Below, piece by piece: positions 43,475 to 51,659 of a stretch of DNA of 64,000 nt. Below the pieces are notes generated by a model that saw only the letters and a list, made by a program, of their open reading frames with translations, had not been told where the DNA came from and made no database searches. The stretch is from positions 186,001 to 250,000 of the forward strand of contig CALWJD010000001.1 of assembly GCA_944380925.1 (NCBI GenBank). The letters are read 5' to 3'. The stretch's first letter is position 1. Every line of letters begins with the position of its first letter. A program made the position numbers and the translations under genes. The stretch comes from UMGS1491 sp944380925. GTDB taxonomy: Bacteria > Bacillota > Clostridia > Oscillospirales > Acutalibacteraceae.

Positions 43475-44893
43475 TTAGGAACCCTTGATTAGTTTTATTA
43501 ACTTTTCTTCTACGTCCCCGGCATTACATCTTCCGCGAGTCTGCTTCATAACACTTCCCAAAATTGCTCTTAAAGCTTTTTCTTTACCGCCGAGGTAATC
43601 ATTTACTGCGTTTTGATTATTTTCTATTGCTTCTTTGCAGTATTTTTCAAGATCTTCGCTCGATACGCCCTGCATATCACTTTCGCTTACAAATTCAGTT
43701 ATATTTTTACCGGTTTCAAGCATTTTCTGCAATGCTTTTTTTGCAAGATTCATGTTAAGCTTACCGCTTTCAAGCAATAGTCCCACTTCATGAAGCTGCT
43801 CGGGCATGGTTAAAATCTTAAATTCTTCTTTATCGGCTTCGTTTTCCAAAGTTCTAAAAATTTGGCCAATTATAAAATTAGAAATCGTTTTTGGATTTTT
43901 AAGCCCCTTTGATGCTTTTTCAAAATAATCGGAAACGTTTTTATATTTCACCAGAAGTTTTGCGTCTTTTTCGGGAATTTCAAAATCGCTTGTATACCTC
44001 TTAAATCTTGAATCCGGCAATTCCGGCAATTCGTTTCTTATTTTTTCAATTTCTTCTTTAGTTAAGATAATATCAACCAAGTCCGGATCCCTGAAATACC
44101 TGTAATCTTGCGCATCTTCTTTACTGCGCATGCTTTCGGTCGAATTTGTTTCTTCAATATATCTAAGCGTCTGCTGAATAACGCTGCCGCCGTTTTCTAT
44201 AATTTCGCTATGGCGCTCATATTCGTAATCTATGGCTTTCGTCATAAAAGTTATGGAATTCATGTTTTTGATTTCCGTTCTCGTGCCAAGCTTTTCGGAG
44301 CCCTGAGGCTTTACCGAAACATTAACGTCGCAGCGCATGGAGCCTTCCTGCATTTTGCAGTCCGAAACACCTATATAGCGCATAATCATCTGGAGTTTTT
44401 CTACATATTCCTTCGCTTCCTCGGAAGAACTTATATCCGGCTCGGTAACAATTTCCAAAAGCGGCACTCCGCCACGGTTATAGTCAACGTAAACGTCGCC
44501 ACCCTGATGAACAAGCTTACCAGCATCTTCTTCCATATGAATATGGTTAATTCTAATTTTTTTACCACTATCGAGTTCTATATAACCATTTTTACAAATC
44601 GGTTCATAAAACTGGGAAATCTGATAAGCTTTTGCAAGGTCGGGGTAAACATAATTTTTTCTATCCATTTTGGAAACCAAATTAACTTCGCAATTAAGAG
44701 CTAATGCCGCTTTTATTGCAAAATTTACAACTTCTCGGTTAAGTTTCGGAAGCGTTCCCGGGAGTCCTATACAAACGGGGCAACAGTTGGTATTTGGTTC
44801 TGAACCAAACTTATTGGCGCAAGAACAAAATATTTTAGTTTTTGTAAGGAGTTCAACGTGTGTTTCAAGTCCTACAACTAAATCATATTTCAT
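43475..44893 (-). CDS. gatB: Aspartyl/glutamyl-tRNA amidotransferase subunit B
   Basis: GatB phosphorylates Glu-tRNA-Gln or Asp-tRNA-Asn for amidation by GatA. The start is ATG 44893, preceded by a G-rich RBS and overlapping the gatA stop (ATGA). Signatures are MKYDLVVGLETHVELLTKTK, CPVCIGLPGTLPKLN and KMDRKNYVYPDLAKAYQISQ, then the C-terminal YqeY-like tail (ILGSVMKQTRGRCNAGDVEE). Confidence 0.97.
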   Translation of the reverse strand: MKYDLVVGLETHVELLTKTKIFCSCANKFGSEPNTNCCPVCIGLPGTLPKLNREVVNFAIKAALALNCEVNLVSKMDRKNYVYPDLAKAYQISQFYEPICKNGYIELDSGKKIRINHIHMEEDAGKLVHQGGDVYVDYNRGGVPLLEIVTEPDISSSEEAKEYVEKLQMIMRYIGVSDCKMQEGSMRCDVNVSVKPQGSEKLGTRTEIKNMNSITFMTKAIDYEYERHSEIIENGGSVIQQTLRYIEETNSTESMRSKEDAQDYRYFRDPDLVDIILTKEEIEKIRNELPELPDSRFKRYTSDFEIPEKDAKLLVKYKNVSDYFEKASKGLKNPKTISNFIIGQIFRTLENEADKEEFKILTMPEQLHEVGLLLESGKLNMNLAKKALQKMLETGKNITEFVSESDMQGVSSEDLEKYCKEAIENNQNAVNDYLGGKEKALRAILGSVMKQTRGRCNAGDVEEKLIKLIKGS

Positions 44894-46359
44894 AACCTTA
44901 CCCCCGTTTCCAAACATTTATTATTTTCGTAATTTGTAGTTTTTTCATACTGATGAGCAACATTTAAAAGCTTTGATTCGCTAAACTTAGCGCCCAAAAT
45001 CTGCATACCTATCGGGAGGTTTTTAGAATCAAATCCGCAAGGCACGGAAATACCCGGGATTCCAACAGTATTAACAGGCGCCGTGCAAATATCCGCCAAG
45101 TATATTTCTGTTGGGTCGCTATATTCCCGACCTGCCGCGAATGCCGTGGTCGGAGATGTCGGAGTCAGCAAAACATCATATTTTTCAAAAGCTTTGTTAA
45201 ATGCGCCCGCTATAACTGCTCTTAAATCTTGCGCTTTTTTATAGTAGGCATCATAATATCCTGAGCTTAAAACATAGTTACCAAGCAAAATTCTGCGGCG
45301 GACTTCCGCTCCAAAGCCTTCGCTCCTTGTTTTGCACATCATTTCGTTTATATCTTTATAGTGCTCTGTACGGTATCCATAACGTACGCCATCAAAACGA
45401 GCTAAATTAGAAGCCGCCTCTGCGCATACCAAAATATAGTAAACAGAAAGTGAATATTTAACTTCCGGCAAACTGAAATATTCAATCTCTGCGCCCAAGG
45501 ATTCGTAAACTTTCATAGCTTTTTCAATTGACGCTTTTACTTCTTCGTTTACGCCATCGTAGTATTCATTAGGGATACCGATTTTAAGACCTTTTATATC
45601 ATTATTTATATTATCAAATGTTGGCGCTTCATTAATTTTAACAGATGTTGAATCTTTGGGATCATATCCGCAAATAGCATCAAAAATTATAGAAGCATCT
45701 TCAGCTGTTTGGGCAATGGGGCCTATTTGATCAAAACTTGAAGCATAAGCAATAAGACCATAGCGTGAAACTCTGCCATAAGTTGGTTTTAGACCCACTA
45801 TTCCGCAAAAACTTGCCGGTTGACGAACAGAACCACCGGTATCGGAACCGAGCGCATAAGCTGCAAGATTGCCCGCAACTGCCGCCGCACCACCGCTTGA
45901 GCTGCCGCCTGTTACGCAAGATTTATTATGCGGATTTTTAGCCCTACCCATGCAGGAGTTTTCTCCCGAAGAACCCATAGCAAATTCGTCCATGTTGGTT
46001 TTACCTAAAAGTACGGCTCCTTTATTTTGCAAAGCTTCCCATGCCGAAGCGTTATAGATCGGTTTATAGCCTTTTAGTATTTTTGAGCAACATGTGGTTT
46101 CAATACCTTTTGTAGAAATTAGATCTTTAAGGGTCATGGGGACGCCTTCCAAAATTCCAATTTTTTCCCCACTTTTTACTTTTTTATCTACTTTTTCGGC
46201 TGCTTTTAAAGCTTCTTCTTTACATACCGTAACATAAGCGTTTAAATCACTTTTTTCAATCTCACCAATATACTTATTGGTAAGTTCTTTGCATGAAATC
46301 TCTTTTTCTTTTATTAAACTATTGATACGTCTTATTATTCCACGTTTTACGGAATGCAT
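44890..46359 (-). CDS. gatA: Aspartyl/glutamyl-tRNA amidotransferase subunit A
   Basis: GatA is the amidase subunit that releases ammonia from glutamine. It has the amidase signature with catalytic Ser residues GGSSSGGAAAVAGNLAAYAL, then GSDTGGSVRQPASFCGIVGL. The start is ATG 46359, after gggagg (9 bp spacing). Upstream in-frame codons overlap this RBS. It is in the order gatC-gatA-gatB, coupled to gatB. Confidence 0.97.
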   Translation of the reverse strand: MHSVKRGIIRRINSLIKEKEISCKELTNKYIGEIEKSDLNAYVTVCKEEALKAAEKVDKKVKSGEKIGILEGVPMTLKDLISTKGIETTCCSKILKGYKPIYNASAWEALQNKGAVLLGKTNMDEFAMGSSGENSCMGRAKNPHNKSCVTGGSSSGGAAAVAGNLAAYALGSDTGGSVRQPASFCGIVGLKPTYGRVSRYGLIAYASSFDQIGPIAQTAEDASIIFDAICGYDPKDSTSVKINEAPTFDNINNDIKGLKIGIPNEYYDGVNEEVKASIEKAMKVYESLGAEIEYFSLPEVKYSLSVYYILVCAEAASNLARFDGVRYGYRTEHYKDINEMMCKTRSEGFGAEVRRRILLGNYVLSSGYYDAYYKKAQDLRAVIAGAFNKAFEKYDVLLTPTSPTTAFAAGREYSDPTEIYLADICTAPVNTVGIPGISVPCGFDSKNLPIGMQILGAKFSESKLLNVAHQYEKTTNYENNKCLETGVRL

Positions 46360-46385
46360 ATACCTTTGGCCTCCCAAACACAAAA

Positions 46386-46664
46386 TCAGTTAAATTTTTT
46401 GATATAGAAAAATCCATCTTTTCCACCATTTACGTTTTTCAAAATTTCTTCCCTCGGGTAGGATTCTTTAATTTCATCTTCATGAAATGCATTTGATATA
46501 TTGCTTTGCATAGCAGCATCTTTAAAATTCGCATTTATATTATTTATTTCATTTACAAAATCTATCATGCCTTCTACTTCTTTTTGAGTACCCACAATCT
46601 CGCTTTCATCAAGATAAAGTTTGGAAAGGTTTGCTAAATTTAAAACTTCTTCACGGCTTATCAT
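46386..46664 (-). CDS. gatC: Aspartyl/glutamyl-tRNA amidotransferase subunit C
   Basis: This is the small GatC, 92 residues, wrapping GatA and GatB. It opens ISREEVLNLANLSKLYLDES and continues FVNEINNINA. It is first gene of gatCAB, 15 bp after aspS, and ends 26 bp before gatA. Confidence 0.93.
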   Translation of the reverse strand: MISREEVLNLANLSKLYLDESEIVGTQKEVEGMIDFVNEINNINANFKDAAMQSNISNAFHEDEIKESYPREEILKNVNGGKDGFFYIKKFN

Positions 46665-46678
46665 AAAAATCTCCCTTA

Positions 46679-48430
46679 TTATCCTCTTATTTTGATGTGA
46701 ACTTCACGCAGTTGTTGTTCTGTAACTTCATTCGGCGAACCAAGCATTACGTCTTGTGCGTTACTATTCATCGGGAATGCTATAATCTCTCTTATGTTTT
46801 CTTCATCGGTGAGTAACATTATCATACGGTCAACGCCCGGAGCCATTCCTGCGTGCGGCGGAGCACCAAACTTAAATGCATTATAAAGAGCTCCAAATTT
46901 TTCCTTTATTGTTTCTTCCGTATATCCCGCTATCTCAAAAGCTTTTACCATTATTTCAGGGTCATGATTTCTAACCGCTCCGGACGAAAGCTCTATACCA
47001 TTGCAAACCAAGTCATATTGATAAGCCAAAATATCAAGCGGATTCATTTCATTAAGGGCTTTAAGTCCTCCTTGCGGCATAGAAAACGGATTGTGCGTAA
47101 ATATTGTTTCTCCCGTTTCTTCGTCTTGCTCATACATCGGGAAATCTACAATAAAGCAAAAGTCAAACCTGCTCTTATCGATTAAATCAAGGCGTTTTGC
47201 AAGCTCAGTTCTTATTTGCCCCGCAAATTTAGGCGCACTCTTGGCATTATCTGCAATAAAGAATATAACGCTGCCAGATACTAAATTTGTCCTATTTATA
47301 AGTTCTTCTCGTTTATCTTCAGGAATAAATTTATTTATTGGGCCGTTAAATTCGCCGTTTTCCGTTATTTTTATATAGCCAAGACCTTTCATTCCTATTT
47401 CTAAAGCAAAGTCATTCATTTTATCAAAGAATTTTCTCGGCTGATTTGCGCAGCCTTTAACCGTTATACTGCGCACTGTTTTACCGTCAAAAGCTGCAAA
47501 GCCGGAACCCGCAAAAATATCACTTACGTCAATTATTTCAAGCGGATTTCTAAGGTCGGGCTTATCGGACCCATACTTTAGCATAGCCTCCGAATAAGGT
47601 ATGCGCTTAAACGGCTTTTCGGAAACTTTTTTATCGGAAAATTTGGTAAATGTTTCGTAAATTACATCTTCAGTTACCTTAAAAACTTCTTCTTGCGTGG
47701 CAAAAGACATTTCGTAATCGAGCTGATAAAATTCTCCGGGCGAACGGTCTGCCCTTGCATCTTCATCACGAAAACAAGGTGCTATTTGGAAATATTTATC
47801 AAATCCCGAAACCATTAAAAGCTGCTTAAATATCTGCGGTGCTTGAGGGAGAGCATAAAATTTGCCATGATGCTTACGGCTTGGAATTAAATAGTCCCTA
47901 GCGCCCTCAGGAGATGATGCGGATAAAATCGGTGTTTGAACTTCCGTAAACCCCAAATCATGCATTTTGTTTCTTAAAAAATGAAGTATATCCGAGCGCA
48001 ATACTATATTTTTATGCACATCTTTATTTCTTAAATCCAAAAACCTATATTTTAGTCTAAGTTCTTCTTTTGTGTCGGTCGAACTTGTAATCTCAAATGG
48101 CAAAAGTTCACGTGATTTGCTTAAAATCCTAATATCTTCACATTTTATTTCAATTTTGCCTGTTTTTAGTTTCTCGTTTATATTTTCTTCAGTCCTCTTA
48201 AGAACTTTTCCGGAAACGGATATAACAGTTTCTTTTGCTATACCCTCGAGCATCTTATCATCGTTTAAAACAACTTGGACGTTTCCGTAATGGTCACGAA
48301 CATCCAAAAAAGTTATTCCGCCGTGATCACGAATGTTTTCAACCCATCCGGCAACTTTGATGGCCTCTCCAACTTGACTTTCCGTAACGTTTCCGCAATA
48401 CTCGCTGCGATATTCATTTTTTAAAATCAT
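46679..48430 (-). CDS. aspS: Aspartyl-tRNA synthetase (probably non-discriminating)
   Basis: The 583-residue class IIb synthetase has an OB domain (AGWVENIRDHGGITFLDVRD), motif 2 PCFRDEDARADRSPGEFYQL, the GAD insert and motif 3 GMAPGVDRMIMLL. Adjacency to gatCAB suggests it also charges tRNA-Asn for later amidation (inference). Confidence 0.96.
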   Translation of the reverse strand: MILKNEYRSEYCGNVTESQVGEAIKVAGWVENIRDHGGITFLDVRDHYGNVQVVLNDDKMLEGIAKETVISVSGKVLKRTEENINEKLKTGKIEIKCEDIRILSKSRELLPFEITSSTDTKEELRLKYRFLDLRNKDVHKNIVLRSDILHFLRNKMHDLGFTEVQTPILSASSPEGARDYLIPSRKHHGKFYALPQAPQIFKQLLMVSGFDKYFQIAPCFRDEDARADRSPGEFYQLDYEMSFATQEEVFKVTEDVIYETFTKFSDKKVSEKPFKRIPYSEAMLKYGSDKPDLRNPLEIIDVSDIFAGSGFAAFDGKTVRSITVKGCANQPRKFFDKMNDFALEIGMKGLGYIKITENGEFNGPINKFIPEDKREELINRTNLVSGSVIFFIADNAKSAPKFAGQIRTELAKRLDLIDKSRFDFCFIVDFPMYEQDEETGETIFTHNPFSMPQGGLKALNEMNPLDILAYQYDLVCNGIELSSGAVRNHDPEIMVKAFEIAGYTEETIKEKFGALYNAFKFGAPPHAGMAPGVDRMIMLLTDEENIREIIAFPMNSNAQDVMLGSPNEVTEQQLREVHIKIRG

Positions 48431-48639
48431 AATGTAACTTATCCTTTCCTGATTTACTTTATATAAACAATATATATTTTAAGCCCACAAACAGCGTTTA
48501 TTATACCACGCTTCCGTGTTTTGTTTCAACCACCGCCATCATCATTTTTATTTAACCAAAATTTAAGTGCATTTTCACCATATTTGCAAATGTCGAAGAC
48601 TATAATAATGGTTAATGTTACGATTTTAGTTACATTTTG

Positions 48640-48667
48640 TTGATTTTTTGTAATTTTTTGTTATAAT
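48640..48667 (+). promoter_or_regulatory. Promoter of the M23 peptidase gene
   Basis: TTGATT, 16-bp spacer, TATAAT, 70 bp before the ATG. Confidence 0.65.
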
Positions 48668-48736
48668 GTATTTAAGAAGCGAAATTTCTTTATAAAACAA
48701 ATGACCTAACAAAATACAGGAGGCAATCCAATCTTT

Positions 48737-50125
48737 ATGGATTTTAAATCAATAGGAGAAACTATTTTAAACAATAAACTCGTTAAAACAGGATTAATCC
48801 CTTTATCTTCGATAGCTATATTCGGCGCAACAATATTTACTTTAAATAACCAAAGCTACGGTTTAACTCTTGAATGCCAAGGAACACCGATCGCAACAGT
48901 ATCAAATGAAACAGTATACGAAGAAGCAACTGATATGATCAGGGATCAATTAAGTTCGAAAAATAAATCTGAAATTAAAAACGCAAATACTCAAGTTAAA
49001 GTTTCACCTGTGAATAAAACAGAATGCTGTGAATCTCCAAGCGAAGTAAAAGATAAGATCATGGAAAAATCCCAAGAAATAATAACCGAAGGCTATGGAG
49101 TATACGTAAACGGAAAGCTTATAACAGCGGGAAAAGTTGAAAGCGAAATTAATGATATCAAAAATTCCATACTTGCCAAAGCAAAAGAAAAAAACAGCGA
49201 TGCAAGTGTTGAATTCAAAGAAAAATTCGAAATAAAAAAAGGTATATTCTCACCTGAAGAAATTAAATCTGCAGAAGATATCAAAAAAGTTTTAACAGAC
49301 GGAATTGAAACCATTAGTAAATATACCGTAAAAGAAGAAGACACGGTTCTTAGAATATCAGAAAAATTTGATGTAACGCCCGAAGAGCTTTTAGCTTTTA
49401 ACAACGCCAAAGAAGATTCCATAAAAGTTGGAGATACATTAATAATCAAAAAGATAAAAAAAGTGCTCCACATAAATATATTTAAAATCGTAAAAGAAGA
49501 AGTAGAAGTAACTGCAGAAATCGAAAAAACCGAAGATCCGGAAAAATTTAAAGGTACGGAAGAAGTAACGCAAGAAGGTAGAAACGGACGCGAGCTCGTA
49601 ACTTATAAAGTTGAATATGATAAAGACGGAAAAGAAATCGGCAAAACAGAAGTTGAAAGAAAAATACTTGAAAAAAGTGTAGCTAAAAAAGTTAAAGTCG
49701 GAACGAAAAAAGAAACAGACGGTTTCATGTGGCCGGCAAGAGGTTCCAAAAAAATAACCAGTCCATTTGGTTATAGATCTGATCCCCACGGCAGAAACTT
49801 CACAGTATACCACTCGGGAATCGACATCGCAGGCAGCGGAATATCAGATAGAACAGTAGTCGCAGCAAAAAGCGGAACTGTAAAAAGCGTAAAACGCAGC
49901 AACAAAGGTTACGGAAATCATATAATAATAGATCACGGTAACGGAATGCAAACTTTATATGCTCACCTTGAATCAATAAATGTTTCAGAAGGACAAAAAG
50001 TCGGTCAAGGAGATGCGATCGGAATTATTGGTACATCAGGCGATTCAACAGGCTTACACTTACACTTCGAAGTCAGGAAAAACGGAAGCGCACAAGACCC
50101 GCAGCAATATGTTAAAGCAAACTAA
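48737..50125 (+). CDS. Membrane-anchored LysM/G5/M23 cell-wall endopeptidase
   Basis: The 462-residue protein has an N-terminal TM anchor (residues about 19-38), LysM (TVKEEDTVLRISEKFDVTPE, then LIIKKIKK), a G5 domain (EVEVTAEIEKTEDPEKFKGT), and M23 with metal ligands HSGIDIA and LHLHFEVRKNGSAQDP. It cleaves peptidoglycan cross-bridges or regulates amidases. The G5-LysM-M23 layout resembles clostridial sporulation-linked (SpoIIQ-like) and vegetative peptidases. RBS caggaggc. Confidence 0.92.
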   Translation: MDFKSIGETILNNKLVKTGLIPLSSIAIFGATIFTLNNQSYGLTLECQGTPIATVSNETVYEEATDMIRDQLSSKNKSEIKNANTQVKVSPVNKTECCESPSEVKDKIMEKSQEIITEGYGVYVNGKLITAGKVESEINDIKNSILAKAKEKNSDASVEFKEKFEIKKGIFSPEEIKSAEDIKKVLTDGIETISKYTVKEEDTVLRISEKFDVTPEELLAFNNAKEDSIKVGDTLIIKKIKKVLHINIFKIVKEEVEVTAEIEKTEDPEKFKGTEEVTQEGRNGRELVTYKVEYDKDGKEIGKTEVERKILEKSVAKKVKVGTKKETDGFMWPARGSKKITSPFGYRSDPHGRNFTVYHSGIDIAGSGISDRTVVAAKSGTVKSVKRSNKGYGNHIIIDHGNGMQTLYAHLESINVSEGQKVGQGDAIGIIGTSGDSTGLHLHFEVRKNGSAQDPQQYVKAN

Positions 50126-50131
50126 TAAAAA
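50111..50131 (+). repeat. Direct repeat, left copy (3' end of M23 gene)
   Basis: The 21-bp sequence GTTAAAGC..ACTAATAAAAA spans the last codons and stop of the M23 gene and matches 50961-50981 at 19 of 21 positions. Confidence 0.6.
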
Positions 50132-50269
50132 TGTAAAACGGTCGGCTAAATATTAGCCGGCCTCAATATATAACAAAGTTCTATATATAGTCCACACGTT
50201 TTTAGGTTTCACAAAACGTTACCTTATAGGGTCTATTAATTAATTTTTTAATAACCAGAGAGGATAAAA

Positions 50270-50933
50270 ATGAAGAAGTTTAAATTTTTTAATTTTTTAT
50301 TATTTTTCGTTTTATTTGCAATAGGAAATTTAATAACTGCTACCCCGGCAAAAGCAGATACTATACTAATAACAATGAAAGGCGACAGAGGAACCGGCCA
50401 TACCTCTATAATATCACAGGATGAAAATGGCGAGTGGCACTATTTTTTTTTGGGGTGATAAAAAAGCATTCGATGATGTAGTACCTGAATACGCAATGAA
50501 AGATATAAATAGTTTCAACGTATGGCTTTTGAGCAAGAAGCTGGAGCGACCAAATATTCCAAGCTATTATACACGTGCAACATATATTTATGGAGATTTT
50601 ACTAAATCAACTCAATATTACCAAGAGCAAGTTAAAAACCACAAAACAATTGGCTATTACATAATGCCTAACCCTTGTTCGGTGGTTTCAAATCAAGCGC
50701 TAAACTATGGTATACTCTCCAATGGCGAAAACTTTCAAGATTTAATAGATACCAACAGAGGTATATTGGATTGGCTTCCTTTTTATGATTATTTTCCGGT
50801 AAATTTACATAATTTAGTAGATAGGGCCATAAAAGGCACCGAACATGAGGGCCCAAAAGATTGGGGAAAAGTCACCCATAAAAAAATACTAGGTCGCATT
50901 GAACACGCCGGAAGCGGAAGCAGCATAGTTTAA
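50270..50933 (+). pseudogene. Secreted papain-like/permuted NlpC-type protein gene split at a T9 run
   Basis: ATG 50270 (RBS agaggat) opens a signal peptide (KKFKFFNFLLFFVLFAIGNL, cleavage after AKA) and the segment GDRGTGHTSIISQDENGEWH, then YF. In the T9 run 50443-50451 the frame slips: one T fewer gives HYFFWGDKKAFDD and an open frame to 50933, about 220 residues in all. The early GHTS His and late NPCSVVSNQALN Cys suggest a circularly permuted papain-like fold (His before Cys), with Tyr/Gly spacing as in phage and toxin peptidases. This is a by-eye inference. It may be phase-variable or slippage-expressed. Confidence 0.7.
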
Positions 50934-50960
50934 TAATTGAATTTACACCCTCCCAAAAAC

Positions 50961-50981
50961 GTTAAAGCGCACTAATAAAAA
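50961..50981 (+). repeat. Direct repeat, right copy
   Basis: This near-copy of 50111-50131 lies just past the split secreted gene, so the repeats flank an 850-bp segment. Confidence 0.6.
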
Positions 50982-51003
50982 CCTTATATATAAGGTTTTT
51001 ATA
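50977..51003 (+). terminator. Terminator of the split secreted gene
   Basis: Stem AAAAACCTTATA / TATAAGGTTTTT followed by ATA. Confidence 0.75.
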
Positions 51004-51015
51004 CGGCTATAACCA

Positions 51016-51034
51016 CCCCCAGCTAAGCTGGGGG
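51016..51034. repeat. GC-rich palindromic hairpin
   Basis: CCCCCAGC, 3-nt loop, GCTGGGGG in an AT-rich context. It could be an extra terminator or a stray REP-like element. Seen once in the window. Confidence 0.45.
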
Positions 51035-51069
51035 GATGTTTGTTTAGAATTATTCTATATTTTGTAAAA

Positions 51070-51098
51070 TTGACATTTTCAAAGAGTTTTGTTAACAT
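51070..51098 (+). promoter_or_regulatory. Promoter of smpB
   Basis: TTGACA, 17-bp spacer, TAACAT. It overlaps the upstream in-frame codons and supports the smpB start at 51125. Confidence 0.7.
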
Positions 51099-51124
51099 TT
51101 TTACTGTTGGGGAGAGGATTATAC

Positions 51125-51595
51125 ATGGCGCAAGAATCGATAAAAACCATAGCAAAAAACAAAAAAGCTTTTCATGATTATTTTATAATCGAAAGTTTTG
51201 AAGTTGGTATAGAGCTTAAAGGTACTGAGGTAAAGTCGCTGAGAAAAGGCAGTGTTAACCTCAAAGATTCATGGTGTTCGATCATAGATGGCGAAATATT
51301 TGTAAATGGTATGCATATCGGAGCTTATGAACAAGGTAATATTTTTAACGTAGATTCCAAGCGAGTGCGTAAACTTTTAATGCATAAAAAAGAAATAGCC
51401 AAACTTTATGGGCAAACAAAACAACAAGGGTTTTCAATTATTCCGATTTCTTGCTATTTTAAAGGCTCAATTGTTAAAATGCAAATCGGTCTTTGCAAGG
51501 GCAAAAAGCTCTATGATAAACGCCAAGATATGGCTAAAAAATCTGCGCAAAGGGATATGGATCGAGCATTTAAAGAACGAAATAGAACCTATTGA
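51125..51595 (+). CDS. smpB: SsrA-binding protein SmpB
   Basis: SmpB partners tmRNA in trans-translation. The start is ATG 51125 (RBS ggggagagg). Its 156 residues include IAKNKKAFHDYFIIESFEVG, IELKGTEVKSLRKGSVNLKD and a basic tail KKLYDKRQDMAKKSAQRDMD. No tmRNA gene was seen nearby. Confidence 0.97.
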   Translation: MAQESIKTIAKNKKAFHDYFIIESFEVGIELKGTEVKSLRKGSVNLKDSWCSIIDGEIFVNGMHIGAYEQGNIFNVDSKRVRKLLMHKKEIAKLYGQTKQQGFSIIPISCYFKGSIVKMQIGLCKGKKLYDKRQDMAKKSAQRDMDRAFKERNRTY

Positions 51596-51608
51596 TTGTA
51601 AGGTAAAA

Positions 51609-51646
51609 AAATTACAACTGCATTTTTTACAGTTGTAATTTTTATT
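51609..51646 (+). terminator. Terminator of smpB
   Basis: Stem AAATTACAACTG / CAGTTGTAATTT followed by TTATTT. Confidence 0.85.
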
Positions 51647-51659
51647 TATGTGTTAGATG

